From contig NZ_CP020105.1 in assembly GCF_002067135.1 (NCBI RefSeq), positions 4,154,001 to 4,218,000 on the forward strand: 64,000 bases of DNA, given 5' to 3'. Shown one piece after another: positions 53,660 through 64,000 of the stretch; positions within the stretch are counted from its first letter, which is position 1; the number at the start of each line of letters is the position of its first letter. Source of the stretch: Spirosoma rigui (GTDB taxonomy: Bacteria > Bacteroidota > Bacteroidia > Cytophagales > Spirosomataceae). The translations under genes and the position numbers were made by a program. A model generated the notes under the pieces. It was not told the DNA's origin, made no database searches, and saw nothing but the letters and a program-made list of their open reading frames with translations.

Positions 53660-53718
53660 GGGGGAAGAATGAGAGAACAGGCTGCCTTTGTGCACGCCTG
53701 TCCTCCCGCTCTTCCCCC
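53660..53718 (+). terminator. nested stem-loop after ppa
   Basis: Outer stem GGGGGAAGA/TCTTCCCCC (53660-53668 with 53710-53718) and inner ACAGGC/GCCTGT (53677-53682 with 53696-53701), then pyrimidine-rich sequence. A possible terminator without a clean T-run. Confidence 0.45.
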
Positions 53719-53802
53719 TTCTTTCATTTGTGCCTTTTTGAACCATTTATCCGCCGAATCACGCACTCAACATTTTTCCGTCGGGATGGCTGTTTTGGGG
53801 TT

Positions 53803-53811
53803 TACTTTTGT
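53803..53811 (+). promoter_or_regulatory. -7 box TACTTTTGT of sppA
   Basis: Matches TAnnTTTG, 39 bp before the ATG at 53850; supports that start over one at 53808. Confidence 0.6.
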
Positions 53812-53849
53812 TCATTACCCAAAAGATCACATTACCTATTCCATGTTAC

Positions 53850-55616
53850 ATGCGACAGTTTCTTAAATACGTTCTGGCAACTATAGTCGGTATTTTGCTG
53901 GTCTCGTTTGCCGGTTTTCTCTTGTTGATCGGCATAAGTGCAGCCGTCTCTTCGTCGGCCGACAAACGAACGACTGTAAAGGAAAAAACGGTGCTCAAAC
54001 TAAATCTGGATGAACCCATTCAGGAACGTAGCTCCGAAAACCCATTTAGTGGCTTCGGCTCTTTTGGCGGTGCCAGCGATGCCACGGGACTGGTTGAGCT
54101 GAAACAGGCCCTGAAAGATGCCAAGGATGACGACAACATAGAAGGTATTTACCTCCAGTCCGAGAATCCGGTGGCGGGCTGGGCCTCGCTCGAAGAAGTG
54201 CGGAATGCCCTCATCGACTTCAAACAGTCGAAAAAGTTCGTCTATGCCTACGCCGAAACCATGAGCGAGAAGGGCTACTACCTGGCGTCGGTAGCCGATA
54301 AAATCTACCTCAACCCCGCCGGCGATCTGGAATGGAACGGTCTGAACGCGGAGCTTACCTTCTTCAAAGGCACACTGGAAAAACTGGGTGTGAAGCCCGA
54401 GATCTTCCGCGTGGGTGAGTTTAAAAGCGCCGTAGAGCCGTTCATTCGTGAAGACATGAGCGAGCCCAACAAACGGCAGGTTACGTCTTTCCTGAGTTCG
54501 ATCAACGACCATATGCTGGTGAAGGTGGCCCAGAGTCGTGGCCTGCGCGTGGACTCGCTGATGTCCTACGCCAACAACCTGGTCATCCAGAAACCAGCCG
54601 ACGCCCTCCGTACCAAACTCGTGACGAATGTTGGCTACCAGGACGAGCTGGAAAGCGTTATCCGTAAGCTACTGAGCATCGATGCGAAGAAGAAAATCAA
54701 CTACGTATCGCTGAACAAGTACAAGGGCGAGGAGAAAGATGCCGAATCGGGCAGCAGTTCGAACCGCATCGCCGTGATCATTGCCTCGGGCGACATAAAC
54801 TCGGGTAAAGGAGATGCCAACAGCATTGGGTCCGAAACGATCGTGGAAGAAATTCGTAAAGCCCGACTGGACGATAAAGTGAAAGCCATTGTTCTGCGCG
54901 TTAACTCGGGCGGTGGCAGCGCCCTGGCGTCGGATGTGATGTTCCGCGAGGTAGAGCTGGCCAAAAAATCCAAACCCGTAATCGGCTCTATGTCCGACTA
55001 CGCGGCATCGGGTGGCTACTACATGCTCATGGGCTGCAATAAGATCGTGGCGCAGCCAAACACCATTACGGGCTCAATCGGCGTGTTCTCGCTGCTGTTC
55101 AACACCGAGAACTTCTTCAAAGATAAACTGGGGGTTACCTACGACCGCGTCAAGACGAACACCAATGCCGATTACCCGGCCGTGACCCACGAGATGACGC
55201 CGTTCCAGAAGCAGGTGCTACAGCGCCGGACCGAGCAGATCTACGCCGAGTTTACCAGTAAGGCCGCTGCGGGTCGCAAACTACCCGTCGACAGCCTGCG
55301 CGCTATTGCCGGCGGACGGGTATGGACGGGCACGCAGGGCAAAGCCATCGGTCTGGTCGACCAACTCGGCGGTCTGGACGATGCCATCAAGCTGGCCGCT
55401 CAAACGGCCAAGCTGAAAACGGGCGACTACAAACTGAAGTACCAACCCCGGAAAAAAGAATTTTTCGAGCAACTGATGAGTTCGTTCAACGACAGTGAAG
55501 AGTCCAAAATCCAGGCTCAGCTCGGCGAACTGGCTCCCTACGTTACCTACCTGAAGAAGTTGAAGACGTTGAATGGCGTTCAGGCGCGTTTACCGTTCGA
55601 AATGGAAATTCGATAA
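53850..55616 (+). CDS. sppA: signal peptide peptidase SppA, 67K type
   Basis: Membrane-anchored Ser/Lys protease of 588 residues that degrades cleaved signal peptides. One N-terminal membrane helix (about 7-30), then two tandem ClpP-like domains as in E. coli SppA. The catalytic dyad is probably Lys141 (ETMSEKGYYLAS) in the first domain and Ser387 (SDYAASGGYYM) in the second, as the family predicts. The extracytoplasmic part ends LPFEMEIR. A terminator follows. Confidence 0.95.
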   Translation: MRQFLKYVLATIVGILLVSFAGFLLLIGISAAVSSSADKRTTVKEKTVLKLNLDEPIQERSSENPFSGFGSFGGASDATGLVELKQALKDAKDDDNIEGIYLQSENPVAGWASLEEVRNALIDFKQSKKFVYAYAETMSEKGYYLASVADKIYLNPAGDLEWNGLNAELTFFKGTLEKLGVKPEIFRVGEFKSAVEPFIREDMSEPNKRQVTSFLSSINDHMLVKVAQSRGLRVDSLMSYANNLVIQKPADALRTKLVTNVGYQDELESVIRKLLSIDAKKKINYVSLNKYKGEEKDAESGSSSNRIAVIIASGDINSGKGDANSIGSETIVEEIRKARLDDKVKAIVLRVNSGGGSALASDVMFREVELAKKSKPVIGSMSDYAASGGYYMLMGCNKIVAQPNTITGSIGVFSLLFNTENFFKDKLGVTYDRVKTNTNADYPAVTHEMTPFQKQVLQRRTEQIYAEFTSKAAAGRKLPVDSLRAIAGGRVWTGTQGKAIGLVDQLGGLDDAIKLAAQTAKLKTGDYKLKYQPRKKEFFEQLMSSFNDSEESKIQAQLGELAPYVTYLKKLKTLNGVQARLPFEMEIR

Positions 55617-55639
55617 TAAGTTAGGTTTGCAGTAGTTCG

Positions 55640-55678
55640 GACCGATACGGGTTTTAAAATCCGTATCGGTCTTTTTTT
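55640..55678 (+). terminator. intrinsic terminator after sppA
   Basis: Perfect 11-bp stem (55640-55650 with 55661-55671), 10-nt loop and seven T. Confidence 0.93.
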
Positions 55679-55756
55679 GTGGCCTGACCGGACCGCGACG
55701 CCCAGCACCCTCGTACCCGGCCCGATGCATTCGGAACCGGGGCCGTCATTTTTTTG

Positions 55757-55765
55757 TAATTTTGG
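55757..55765 (+). promoter_or_regulatory. -7 box TAATTTTGG of mtaB
   Basis: Matches TAnnTTTG, 17 bp before the GTG at 55783. It overlaps an in-frame TTG at 55762, which is therefore not the start. Confidence 0.6.
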
Positions 55766-55782
55766 CAGATAGATCGTTCATC

Positions 55783-57141
55783 GTGAAAAAAGTTGCCTTT
55801 TATACACTCGGCTGTAAACTGAACTTCTCCGAAACATCGACGCTGGCCCGCCTGATGGAAGAGCAGGGCCATGAGCGGGTGGAGTTTACCGAACAGCCCG
55901 ATGTTTTTATCATCAACACCTGTTCCGTCACCGACAACGCCGACAAGAAATGCCGGAAAATTGTGCGGGAAGCGCAGAAGGTCAATCCTGATGGATTCGT
56001 TGCCATTGTGGGCTGTTACGCGCAGCTGAAACCAGCGGAGATTTCGGAGATTCCGGGGGTAGATGCCGTACTGGGTGCAGCCGAAAAATTCCGGCTGCAC
56101 GAACTGATCGGCACATTCGAAAAAACGGCCGTCAACCAGCCCGCCGTCATCTATAATTCGCCCATCAGCGAAGCCATTGATTACCACGCATCGTACTCGC
56201 TCAACGACCGGACCCGTACATTTTTGAAAGTGCAGGACGGCTGCGATTACCCCTGCGCCTACTGCACCATTCCGCTGGCCCGGGGGAAGAGCCGGTCCGA
56301 CACCGTAGCAAACGTTGTGCGGGCCGCCCGCGAGATCGCCGGTCGGACTGGTACGAACGGGGCCGTTAAGGAGATCGTCCTGACGGGCGTTAACATCGGC
56401 GACTTTGGCATCACCAACGCGACCGGTGCCGACGGTCAGCGTACCGAAACGTTCCTCGATCTGATCAAAGCGCTGGATGAGGTTGACGGTATCGAGCGGT
56501 TCCGCATTTCGAGCATCGAACCCAACCTGCTTACCGACGAGATCATTTCGTTTGTGGCGCAGTCGAAACGATTCGTGCCTCATTTCCACGTACCACTGCA
56601 GTCGGGATCCAACAAAGTGTTGGGGCTGATGCGCCGTCGCTACAAACGCGAACTGTATGCCGAACGGGTTGCCCGCATTAAAGAACTTATGCCCCACGCC
56701 TGTATTGGGGTCGATGTGATTGTGGGGCACCCCGGCGAAACAGCCGACGCATTTCTGGAGACGTACCAGTTCCTGAACGAACTGCCCATCTCCTACCTGC
56801 ACGTATTTACCTATTCCGAACGGCCCAACACGACGGCGATCGCCATCAAACCCACCGTTCCGGGTCACGTCCGGGCGGAGCGATCGAAGATGCTACACAT
56901 CCTGTCGGACAAGAAGCGCCGGGCATTTTACGACGCGCAGGTCGGGCGGGAAGCAACGGTCCTGTTCGAAGAAGATATTGCCGATGGACTCATGCAGGGA
57001 TTTACGGAAAACTACGTCCGGGTGGTGGCCAAGTATGACCCGCTTCTGATTAACGAGATCATGCCCGTCCTCCTGACTGGCGTCAATGCCGACGGGCTGG
57101 TGGAAGTGAGTGAGGTAGAAACCGTTTACGAAAAGCATTAG
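55783..57141 (+). CDS. mtaB: tRNA (N6-threonylcarbamoyladenosine(37)-C2)-methylthiotransferase MtaB
   Basis: Radical SAM methylthiotransferase making ms2t6A37 in tRNA, 452 residues. Start is a GTG (KKVAFYTLGCKLNFSETST), the usual family N-terminus. Auxiliary cluster Cys residues lie in TLGCKLN, NTCSVTDNADKKC and VGCYAQ; the radical SAM triad is in QDGCDYPCAYC. A TRAM domain ends the protein. Second member of the MiaB superfamily in the window. The 3' end faces uvrA-like gene across a shared hairpin. Confidence 0.94.
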   Translation: MKKVAFYTLGCKLNFSETSTLARLMEEQGHERVEFTEQPDVFIINTCSVTDNADKKCRKIVREAQKVNPDGFVAIVGCYAQLKPAEISEIPGVDAVLGAAEKFRLHELIGTFEKTAVNQPAVIYNSPISEAIDYHASYSLNDRTRTFLKVQDGCDYPCAYCTIPLARGKSRSDTVANVVRAAREIAGRTGTNGAVKEIVLTGVNIGDFGITNATGADGQRTETFLDLIKALDEVDGIERFRISSIEPNLLTDEIISFVAQSKRFVPHFHVPLQSGSNKVLGLMRRRYKRELYAERVARIKELMPHACIGVDVIVGHPGETADAFLETYQFLNELPISYLHVFTYSERPNTTAIAIKPTVPGHVRAERSKMLHILSDKKRRAFYDAQVGREATVLFEEDIADGLMQGFTENYVRVVAKYDPLLINEIMPVLLTGVNADGLVEVSEVETVYEKH

Positions 57142-57193
57142 TACATCCGTTGCCGGCAGCGCCCTGCCCGCCGTTGACAACGAATGGCAAAAG

Positions 57194-57240
57194 CCGCCCC
57201 GTGTGTCTAGCCGAGAAATCGCTTTAGATACGGGGCGGTT
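57194..57240. terminator. stem-loop between mtaB and the uvrA-like gene
   Basis: 9-bp GC-rich arms (57194-57202 and 57230-57238) with flanking A and T runs; the right arm lies inside the last codons of the convergent gene. Confidence 0.7.
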
Positions 57241-59753
57241 TTACTGTTAGCCGCTTTTGCCACGCTGGCCGGTATGCCAGCCGCAACGACCTGTCCGCCG
57301 GCTTCGCCCGCACCAGGTCCAATATCGATGACCCAGTCGCTACCGGCAACGACCCGCATATCGTGTTCAACAACGATGACCGTATTCCCAGCCGTCACCA
57401 GCCTATTTAGCTGAACCACCAGTTTCTCCACGTCGGAAGGGTGCAGCCCGGTCGTCGGCTCGTCGAGGATGTACAGAGTCGTCCCGTGCCCCACTCGCTG
57501 TAATTCAGTCGCCAGTTTAATTCGTTGCGCTTCTCCGCCCGACAGCTCAGTGGCGGGCTGACCCAGCCGCAGGTATCCGAGTCCGACCTCCCGCAGCACC
57601 GACAACGACCGCCGAACGGCGGGTTCTTCGTCGAAGAAATCATAGGCTTCGTCGACCGTGAGTGTCAGCACGTCGGCAATGTTCCTGTCGCGGTACGTGA
57701 CATCCAGCGTTTTTGCGTTGTAGCGCGCGCCGTGGCATACCGGACAGGGCGTGTACACACTGGGCAGAAACAGCAGTTCGACCATCACGAAGCCTTCGCC
57801 CTGGCATTTCTCACAGCGGCCCTTGGCAACGTTAAATGAAAAACGTCCGGCGTCATACCGTCGTGCCTTCGCCATTTTTGTGGCCGCAAACAGCTTGCGT
57901 ACATGGTCGAACAGGCCGGTATACGTAGCCAGATTGGACCGGGGCGTTCGACCAATGGGTTTCTGGTCAACCTGCACCAGCCGTTTAATTCGTTCCAGAC
58001 CGGTTTTTATGTGCCCCCCCAGCGTAGCGGGGGCTACGTCCTGCAGGGGGTCAACCTCCTCTTCTTCGGGGAGCGGGCTGCCAAGGGCTTCCGCAACCAG
58101 TTCGACCAGCACCTGGCTCACCAGACTCGACTTGCCCGAACCCGAAACACCCGTTACAGTTGTCAGGACACCCAGCGGGAAATCGACTGCCAGCCCCTTC
58201 AGGTTGTTGCGCGTCACATCGACCAGCTTCAGCCAGCCGGTGCCGGTTCGCGGATGGGGACGGTCGAAAGCCGCTTCATCGAACAGGTAGGGCCGCGTTT
58301 TCGACACTGTCACGGCCGCCAGTCCGTCGGGTGGTCCACTGTACAGAATGTGCCCCCCCTGCTCACCCGCTGCCGGCCCGACATCAACGATCCAGTCGGC
58401 CTGCCGGATTACGTCTAGGTCATGCTCCACCACGAACAGCGAATTACCGGATGCTTTCAGCCGATTGAGTGCGCGCAGCAGGGCTTCGGTATCGGCCGGA
58501 TGCAGGCCCGCCGATGGCTCGTCGAGCACGTAGACGACTCCAAAGAGGTTCGACCGGACCTGGGTAGCCAACCGGAGCCGCTGGTGCTCGCCGGGCGACA
58601 GCGTGGGCGTACTCCGCTCCAGCGACAGATAGCTCAGGCCGAGGTCGATCATAACGTCGAGCCGGGCGACCAGATCAGTAGCAATACGCTGAACCACTAC
58701 GGCCTTTTCGGGACTTTCCCGGGCCAGGCGGACCAGTTTATCTGTGGCCTGTTCTGTATACGGGCGCAGGATGGCTGCTAGTTCCGCCAGTGAAATCCGG
58801 GATATTTCCGTGATGTCAAGCCCGGCGAACGTAACCGACAGCGACTCCTGCCGAAGTCGTTTACCGTGGCAGAGTGGACATTCGGTGCTGAGCATGTACT
58901 GCGACACCCGTTTTTTCATCAATAAACTGGTGGTGTTGGCAAACGTCTGCTGAACGTATCGGCGCGCGCCGGTAAAGGTACCCATGTAGCTGGGTTCCAG
59001 TTTTCGCTTTAAGGCTTTCTGGACCTGTTCACGCTCCCATCCCGAATATACGGGTACCACGGGCTGCTCATCGGTGAACAGAATCCAGTCGCGGTCCTTT
59101 TTGGGCATATCGCGCCAGGGGGTATCAATGTCGTAGCCGAGTGTGATCAGGATCTCACGCAGGTTCTGCCCGTGCCAGGCGGTGGGCCAGGCGGCAATAG
59201 CCCGTTCGCGGATCGTGAGCGAATTGTCGGGCACCATGGATTGCTCGGTCACTTCATACACCCGGCCCAGTCCGTGACACTGTGGGCAGGCTCCCTCGGG
59301 AGTGTTGGGCGAGAACGACTCGGCATAAATAATTGACTGCCCGGCGGGGTAGTCACCAGCCCGCGAGTACAACATCCGAAGGAGATTCGATACGGTCGTG
59401 ACGCTACCCACCGACGAGCGGGAAGTAGACCCGCCCCGTTGTTGCTGGAGGGCAACGGCAGGCGGCAGCCCATCAATCTCGTCGACCTCCGGCACCGCCA
59501 TCTGGTTGAACAGCCGCCGGGCATAGGGTGAAACCGATTCCAGGTACCGCCGTTGCGCTTCGGCGTAAAGAGTGCCGAATGCCAGCGACGATTTTCCCGA
59601 GCCCGATACGCCTGTAAATACTACCAGGGCGTCGCGGGGAATGACAAGCGAAACATTTTTAAGGTTATTTTCCCGGGCGCCCGTTACACGAACAAAGCCG
59701 GTTTCGTTACTATCGTTTACTGGTTGGGGGTCCTTTTGCATGTATCTGTTCAT
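57207..59753 (-). CDS. UvrA2-type ABC ATPase (excinuclease subunit A paralogue)
   Basis: Protein of 848 residues with two ABC ATPase modules. Walker A sites GVSGSGKSS (near 48 and again near 555), signatures [14 protein letters not shown] and [15 protein letters not shown], and zinc-binding Cys pairs CPQCHG, CPLCHG, CEKCQG and CPVCHG. It is shorter than canonical UvrA (about 940), and the LSPGE form in the first module is typical of class II UvrA paralogues, which lack the UvrB-binding domain. These are linked to DNA damage tolerance or antibiotic self-protection. Starts at 59753 or at an ATG 12 bp further on. Third gene of a minus-strand run behind SDR and glucosidase. Confidence 0.9.
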   Translation of the reverse strand: MNRYMQKDPQPVNDSNETGFVRVTGARENNLKNVSLVIPRDALVVFTGVSGSGKSSLAFGTLYAEAQRRYLESVSPYARRLFNQMAVPEVDEIDGLPPAVALQQQRGGSTSRSSVGSVTTVSNLLRMLYSRAGDYPAGQSIIYAESFSPNTPEGACPQCHGLGRVYEVTEQSMVPDNSLTIRERAIAAWPTAWHGQNLREILITLGYDIDTPWRDMPKKDRDWILFTDEQPVVPVYSGWEREQVQKALKRKLEPSYMGTFTGARRYVQQTFANTTSLLMKKRVSQYMLSTECPLCHGKRLRQESLSVTFAGLDITEISRISLAELAAILRPYTEQATDKLVRLARESPEKAVVVQRIATDLVARLDVMIDLGLSYLSLERSTPTLSPGEHQRLRLATQVRSNLFGVVYVLDEPSAGLHPADTEALLRALNRLKASGNSLFVVEHDLDVIRQADWIVDVGPAAGEQGGHILYSGPPDGLAAVTVSKTRPYLFDEAAFDRPHPRTGTGWLKLVDVTRNNLKGLAVDFPLGVLTTVTGVSGSGKSSLVSQVLVELVAEALGSPLPEEEEVDPLQDVAPATLGGHIKTGLERIKRLVQVDQKPIGRTPRSNLATYTGLFDHVRKLFAATKMAKARRYDAGRFSFNVAKGRCEKCQGEGFVMVELLFLPSVYTPCPVCHGARYNAKTLDVTYRDRNIADVLTLTVDEAYDFFDEEPAVRRSLSVLREVGLGYLRLGQPATELSGGEAQRIKLATELQRVGHGTTLYILDEPTTGLHPSDVEKLVVQLNRLVTAGNTVIVVEHDMRVVAGSDWVIDIGPGAGEAGGQVVAAGIPASVAKAANSKTAPYLKRFLG

Positions 59754-59834
59754 CCAATCTCCCCAGTACTACTGTCCATCCTCGGCGGTTGTTATCAGAT
59801 ACAGTGGTTTTACGCGGAAACCACGGGAGCGGCC

Positions 59835-62498
59835 CTACGCCATACTGCTGTATTTTCGGTTGATCAGCTCCGCAATCAGGCTCGTCCAGCCCGTCTGGTG
59901 GCTGGCCCCTACCCCCCGGCCGGTATCCCCATCGAAGTACTCGTAGAAAAGAATATGGTCACGAAAGTGCGGGTCCTGGTATTTGGCATGCTGACCGAAG
60001 ACGGGCCGCTTCCCCGTTTCGTCCGCCAGGAACAGGCTAATAAGCCGGTTGGTCAGCTCGGCTGCGACGGCTTTCAGCGTGATCTGCCGGCCCGACCCAA
60101 CGGGATACTCAACGGTGAAACCATCGCCGAAGTAGTCGTAGAATCGCTGGATACTCTCAATGAGCAGGTAGTTGACCGGCATCCAGACGGGTCCCCGCCA
60201 ATTGCTGTTTCCGCCAAACATACCGCTGTCACTTTCGGCGGGTGTGTAGGTCAGCGTGAACGTGGTGTGGTCGAGCTGAAAGACGTAGGGCTGGTCGCGG
60301 TATACCTTCGATACGGCCCGAACGCCGTGTGGACTCAGGAACTCGGTTTCGTCGAGCAGGCGACAAAGCAGGGCTTTAAGCCGGAAACCACGTAGTAGAC
60401 TCAGCAGGCGTTTTTCGTGCATACCCGCTTCCGTGTAGCGCGACACCTGGTTATAGAGGTCAGGCCGGTGATCCTGAAACCACGTCATCCGGTTGACAAA
60501 GGCCGGTCTGCTGTTGAGCAGGGTGTGGTCCAGTACCTCAACGGCAAACATGGGAATCAGACCCACCATGGTCCGGACGCGCATTCGTTTTATCCCTCCG
60601 TCCGACATCCGGATCTGATCGTAAAAAAAGCCGTCTTCCTCGTCCCACAACCCCATATTAGCCGTACCGATGCTGGTCATGGCCCCGGCGATGTACAGAA
60701 AGTGGTCGAAAAACTTGGTAGCCATTTCGTCGTACACGTCGTCGTGGGCGGCCAGTTCCAGCGCAATGCGCATCATGTTAAGGGCGTACATCGCCATCCA
60801 GCTCGTACCGTCGGCCTGTTCGAGGTGGCTCCCGTTGGGTAGCACCGCATTTCGGTCGAACACGCCGATGTTGTCGAGGCCCAGAAAACCGCCTTCGAAG
60901 ATGTTGTTACCCGATTCGTCCTTACGGTTGACCCACCACGTAAAGTTGAGCATCAGCTTATGAAACACCCCGCGCAGGAACGTCAGATCTTCGGTACCCG
61001 CCGGTTTGCATTCACAATCCATCTGGTACATACGCCACGCGGCCCAGGCGTGAACGGGCGGGTTCACATCCGAAAAATTCCACTCGTAAGCGGGTAGCTG
61101 CCCATTCGGGTGCATGTACCACTCGTTGGTCAGTAACATCAGCTGCTGCTTGGCAAAACCGGGATCGATAGCGGCCAGGGTTACGCAGTGGAAGGCCCAG
61201 TCCCAGGCCGCATACCAGGGATACTCCCATTTGTCAGGCATCGAAATAACACCCGCGTTGATGAGCTGGAGCCAGGTCCGGTTGCGGCCATGCAGGCGTT
61301 CGGGGGGCGGGGGTGGCCCGTTGGCATCCCCCGCCAGCCAGCGCGATACGTCGTAGTAGTAGAATTGTTTGCTCCAGAGCATCCCGGCAAATGCCTGCCG
61401 CTGAACGGTCTTTTCGTCGGGCGTGGCCCGGGCGGGGTGGGTATGGGCGTAGAAAGCATCGGCGTCGGCTCTACGCTGCACCAGGATCGCGTCGGCGTCC
61501 GCAAAGGGGTTATCCACGCCCGCCCCGTCGGTGCCGGCGTACGTAAGCCGGAGCCGGATGGTCGCCGACGCACCCGCATCGATGGTCAGGGTATAGTGAG
61601 CAGCCGCCTTTGTTCCCATGCTGGCCGGATTGACCGTGTCGGCTCCGTGCAGCACGTGGTCGTTAATACCGTCTTTCGGATAGCGTGGCCCCTGATGATT
61701 GTTATAAAGCCGTGCCGTATTGGTTTCATTTTCGCAGAAAAGCCAGGTAGGCTTGCCCTCGGCGTGGCATACGTACTGGCCCAGCGCCGATCCTTCGGCA
61801 ATGACGGTGCCGTCCGGCTGGAGCACGAGTGCGGGCCGTTGGCGCGGTACCCCGTCAGAGTCGTCGCCCCAGTGCCACGTATTGCGGAACCAGAGCGTGG
61901 GCAAGAGATGGAGCACCGCCGGATCAGGGTTTTGCGCCCGTGCCGCCCGGTTATGGACCGTTACGATCATCAGGATATCACGCGGTCCTGCTTTGGCGTA
62001 TTCGATGAACACATCGAAATACCGATCATCGTCAAAGAGGCCGGTGTCGAGCAGTTCAAATTCAGGCTCCAGCCGGGTCCGCTGCCTGTTTTCGGCCAGC
62101 AGCCGTTCGTACGGATACGCCTGCTGGGGATACTTGTAAAGCATCCGCTGGTAAGCGTGCGAAGGCGTAGCGTCCAGGTAATAATACAGTTCCTTAACGT
62201 CTTCGCCGTGATTTCCCTCGTTGTTTGTCAGGCCGAAGTATCGCTCTTTCAGAATGGGGTCGCAGCCGTTCCAGAGCGCCAAACCCAGGCACATCTGCTG
62301 CTTGTCGTCGCAGAAACCCGCGATGCCGTCTTCTCCCCAGCGATAAGCGTAGCTGCGTGCCCGATCGTGGGTGGTAAAATTCCAGGCGTCGCCGTTGGCG
62401 CTGTAGTCTTCGCGAACCGTTCCCCACTGCCGATCGGAGACATAAGGTCCCCACTGTCGCCAGGCGGGATCGTCCAGACGCTGCTGTTCACTAGTCAT
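59835..62498 (-). CDS. GH63-like glucosidase (MGH1 type)
   Basis: Large (alpha/alpha)6-barrel hydrolase of 887 residues without a signal peptide, hence cytosolic. Typical stretches: [76 protein letters not shown] and [16 protein letters not shown] near the end. This group includes mannosylglycerate/glucosylglycerate hydrolases and other alpha-glucosidases; the substrate cannot be read from sequence. Separated by 20 bp from the SDR gene upstream, which suggests a shared transcript and linked sugar metabolism. Confidence 0.9.
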   Translation of the reverse strand: MTSEQQRLDDPAWRQWGPYVSDRQWGTVREDYSANGDAWNFTTHDRARSYAYRWGEDGIAGFCDDKQQMCLGLALWNGCDPILKERYFGLTNNEGNHGEDVKELYYYLDATPSHAYQRMLYKYPQQAYPYERLLAENRQRTRLEPEFELLDTGLFDDDRYFDVFIEYAKAGPRDILMIVTVHNRAARAQNPDPAVLHLLPTLWFRNTWHWGDDSDGVPRQRPALVLQPDGTVIAEGSALGQYVCHAEGKPTWLFCENETNTARLYNNHQGPRYPKDGINDHVLHGADTVNPASMGTKAAAHYTLTIDAGASATIRLRLTYAGTDGAGVDNPFADADAILVQRRADADAFYAHTHPARATPDEKTVQRQAFAGMLWSKQFYYYDVSRWLAGDANGPPPPPERLHGRNRTWLQLINAGVISMPDKWEYPWYAAWDWAFHCVTLAAIDPGFAKQQLMLLTNEWYMHPNGQLPAYEWNFSDVNPPVHAWAAWRMYQMDCECKPAGTEDLTFLRGVFHKLMLNFTWWVNRKDESGNNIFEGGFLGLDNIGVFDRNAVLPNGSHLEQADGTSWMAMYALNMMRIALELAAHDDVYDEMATKFFDHFLYIAGAMTSIGTANMGLWDEEDGFFYDQIRMSDGGIKRMRVRTMVGLIPMFAVEVLDHTLLNSRPAFVNRMTWFQDHRPDLYNQVSRYTEAGMHEKRLLSLLRGFRLKALLCRLLDETEFLSPHGVRAVSKVYRDQPYVFQLDHTTFTLTYTPAESDSGMFGGNSNWRGPVWMPVNYLLIESIQRFYDYFGDGFTVEYPVGSGRQITLKAVAAELTNRLISLFLADETGKRPVFGQHAKYQDPHFRDHILFYEYFDGDTGRGVGASHQTGWTSLIAELINRKYSSMA

Positions 62499-62518
62499 GT
62501 TTTGGGTAGGCTACAAAA

Positions 62519-63328
62519 TCAACCGCCATCGGCAAACGATTCAAACACGGTCATGCCGCCGTCGATAAAAATGCTGGCACCCGTAATGTAATCAGATTTA
62601 TCGGATGCCAGAAAAACAGCGAGGTTACCAATATCTTTCGGCTGGCCGATTCGGTTATACGGAATAAGCTGCATCAGGCTGTTGAGCGCCTGTGGCGTAT
62701 CCCAGGCGGGCCGGTTGATGGGTGTCTGAATAGCGCCGGGGCATATGCTGTTGACCCGGATCTGGCGGTCGCCATACTCCTGCGCCAGCGATTGCATGAG
62801 CATTTTTATAGCTCCCTTCGAGGAGGCATAGTTCACGTGACCCGCCCACGGAATAAGTTCGTGGACCGAACTCATGCAGATGATCTTGCCCGTAGCGGCC
62901 GACACCTCGGGGCGCGGCCCCCGGCGCAGGAACTCCCGGATGGCTTCCCGGGCGCACAAAAACTGCCCCGTCAGGTTCACATCGATAACTTTCTGCCATT
63001 GGGCGAGGGTCATCTCGTCGAATTTGGCGTCTTGCTGAAGACCGGCATTGTTGACCAGAATATCGACCGTTCCGTAAGCAGCCACCACATCGGCAAACAT
63101 CTTGATCACCTCATCTTCCTTACTGACATCGCATTTGATAACCATACCCGCACCGCCCGCGTCGGTAATTTCTTTCAGGATGGCATCGGCAGCCTCGGTC
63201 GATTTATCCGACGAGTGGTTGATAATGACCGTTGCCCCGGCCTCAGCCATGGACTTTGCAATACCGGTACCGATACCACTGCTGGCTCCGGTAATAATGG
63301 CGATTTGCCCTTTCAGTTCAGTATCCAT
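62519..63328 (-). CDS. SDR family oxidoreductase, glucose 1-dehydrogenase-like
   Basis: NAD(P)-dependent classical short-chain dehydrogenase of 269 residues. Cofactor motif TGASSGIG (13-20), NNAG, and the catalytic set Ser in CMSSVHELI with YASSK (Tyr and Lys); late motif SICPGAIQTPINRPAW. The closest named group is glucose 1-dehydrogenase, but SDR substrate calls from sequence are weak. Start is the ATG at 63328; the codon before it is TTG. First gene of the minus-strand run with the glucosidase and UvrA2-like gene. Confidence 0.88.
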   Translation of the reverse strand: MDTELKGQIAIITGASSGIGTGIAKSMAEAGATVIINHSSDKSTEAADAILKEITDAGGAGMVIKCDVSKEDEVIKMFADVVAAYGTVDILVNNAGLQQDAKFDEMTLAQWQKVIDVNLTGQFLCAREAIREFLRRGPRPEVSAATGKIICMSSVHELIPWAGHVNYASSKGAIKMLMQSLAQEYGDRQIRVNSICPGAIQTPINRPAWDTPQALNSLMQLIPYNRIGQPKDIGNLAVFLASDKSDYITGASIFIDGGMTVFESFADGG

Positions 63329-63487
63329 CAAAAAGCTGTTTACATAGGTAAGTCGATTCGGTGAGGTTTGGTTTATGAAAAATTTGGCATGAAATGACTA
63401 TGTTCGGTAACGGCAGCCGTTGCGTCTACCCCTCCGGACTAGTCGGCTACTGCCGTTTCATCCGCCACTTTCGCTCTTCTTACCGCT

Positions 63488-64000
63488 ATGTTCACCACCA
63501 AACGGGTTCCTTTTTACGTCGTTTTTCCGTTCGCTCTGCGTTCGGTAGTCCTCTTTCTGGCCTACTCCATCCTGATCTGTGTTCTTTATTCGGTGGCGGG
63601 CTGGACGTTTCTGGCTATTCCATTCGTGCCCGTAGCCACCATCGGGACGGCCGTTGCTTTTTACGTAGGTTTTAAAAGCAACTCCTCCTACGACCGGCTT
63701 TGGGAAGCCCGGCGCATTTGGGGCAGTCTGACCAACGCCAGCCGGTCCTGGGGCATAATGGTCCTGGATTATATTACAAATCGGGATACCCGTAATCCGC
63801 TGCCCGAAGAAGGGCTGCAGGAAATCAAACGCGAACTGATTTATCGGCACCTGGCTTTCCTGACGGCCCTTCGCGTACAGCTCCGGCAAAAACCCGTCTG
63901 GGAGCTGCACCGCGACCCCGCCCACGAGGTTGTGGAACGGATTAAAGAATTCCGGCAGTGCAGCCTCGACAAGGAGTTGAGCCGGTTTCTGTCCGACCGG
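63488..64000 (+). CDS. bestrophin-like family membrane protein (3' truncated)
   Basis: First 171 residues of a bestrophin-type (YneE/PF01062) anion-channel-like protein; the frame is open to the window edge. Hydrophobic helices at about 8-33 and 37-60 are followed by the family hallmark FKSNSSYDRLWEARRIWG and a long amphipathic region (RELIYRHLAFLTALRVQLR). Divergent from the SDR gene with a 159-bp spacer. Confidence 0.88.
   Translation, partial: MFTTKRVPFYVVFPFALRSVVLFLAYSILICVLYSVAGWTFLAIPFVPVATIGTAVAFYVGFKSNSSYDRLWEARRIWGSLTNASRSWGIMVLDYITNRDTRNPLPEEGLQEIKRELIYRHLAFLTALRVQLRQKPVWELHRDPAHEVVERIKEFRQCSLDKELSRFLSDR

Noticed and set aside
55654-56868. 404-codon open frame antisense to mtaB
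   Set aside because: Shadow frame; it also spans the sppA terminator region and has no protein features.
61188-62591. 467-codon open frame antisense to the glucosidase
   Set aside because: Overlaps a conserved GH63-like gene over its whole length; a mirror of its codon bias.

Overview
The window is a chromosomal segment of a high-GC member of the Bacteroidota, most likely order Cytophagales and close to Spirosoma/Fibrella-type bacteria. The evidence is: many promoter -7 boxes of the Bacteroidota type (TAnnTTTG); a secreted protein with a type IX secretion (Por) C-terminal sorting domain; Bacteroidota-style lipoproteins; adjacent GSII and GSIII glutamine synthetases; the miaB / sigma-54 activator / lptE / secG gene order; the small ribosomal protein bTHX; and a TonB receptor with a carboxypeptidase-like N-terminal domain. 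This is inference from gene content; no rRNA or tRNA gene was seen.

Layout. 1-4.7 kb: plus-strand operon miaB (5' truncated), sigma-54 activator, lptE, a TPR-like protein and secG. 4.8-7.8 kb: a conserved hypothetical gene on the minus strand, then groES-groEL with a sigma-54-like promoter candidate. 8.1-13 kb: a 1632-residue multidomain secreted protein with near-identical 627-bp tandem repeats. 13.2-17.9 kb: lipoproteins, an LpxH-like phosphatase and an AT-richer patch with a YD-repeat lipoprotein. 18.4-20.5 kb: minus-strand CPBP protease, DUF2007 and cdsA. 20.7-27.8 kb: dusB, an EamA transporter, a biotin carrier protein, pyrH, frr and a YfhO-like membrane protein. 27.8-34.3 kb: bTHX, an eutB with no eutC beside it, then a minus-strand run of GH43, bioB, an acyltransferase and a membrane AraC regulator. 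34.6-38 kb: two unrelated glutamine synthetases. 38.5-44.4 kb: an M28-like membrane protein, an acidic protein, a MoxR ATPase with its VWA partner, a MazG-like protein and pepT. 44.5-50.2 kb: a TonB-dependent receptor, a secreted duplicated-domain protein, a second membrane AraC regulator and a metallo-beta-lactamase-fold hydrolase. 50.3-57.1 kb: RNase H, a tRNA methyltransferase, a GT2 glycosyltransferase, pyrophosphatase, sppA and mtaB. 57.2-63.3 kb: minus-strand SDR, GH63-like glucosidase and a UvrA2-type ATPase. The window ends inside a bestrophin-like channel gene.

Most of the segment is housekeeping: tRNA modification, envelope biogenesis, protein folding, nitrogen assimilation. I did not find a defence island, phage, IS element or CRISPR array. 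The least explained items are the repeat-bearing secreted protein and its Cys-containing repeat module, the sigma-54 signals (an activator without a sensor domain, and a TGGCAC element upstream of groES), the EutB without EutC, an M28-like protein that has lost its general base, a structured leader before ppa, and a palindromic operator candidate before the metallo-beta-lactamase-fold gene.
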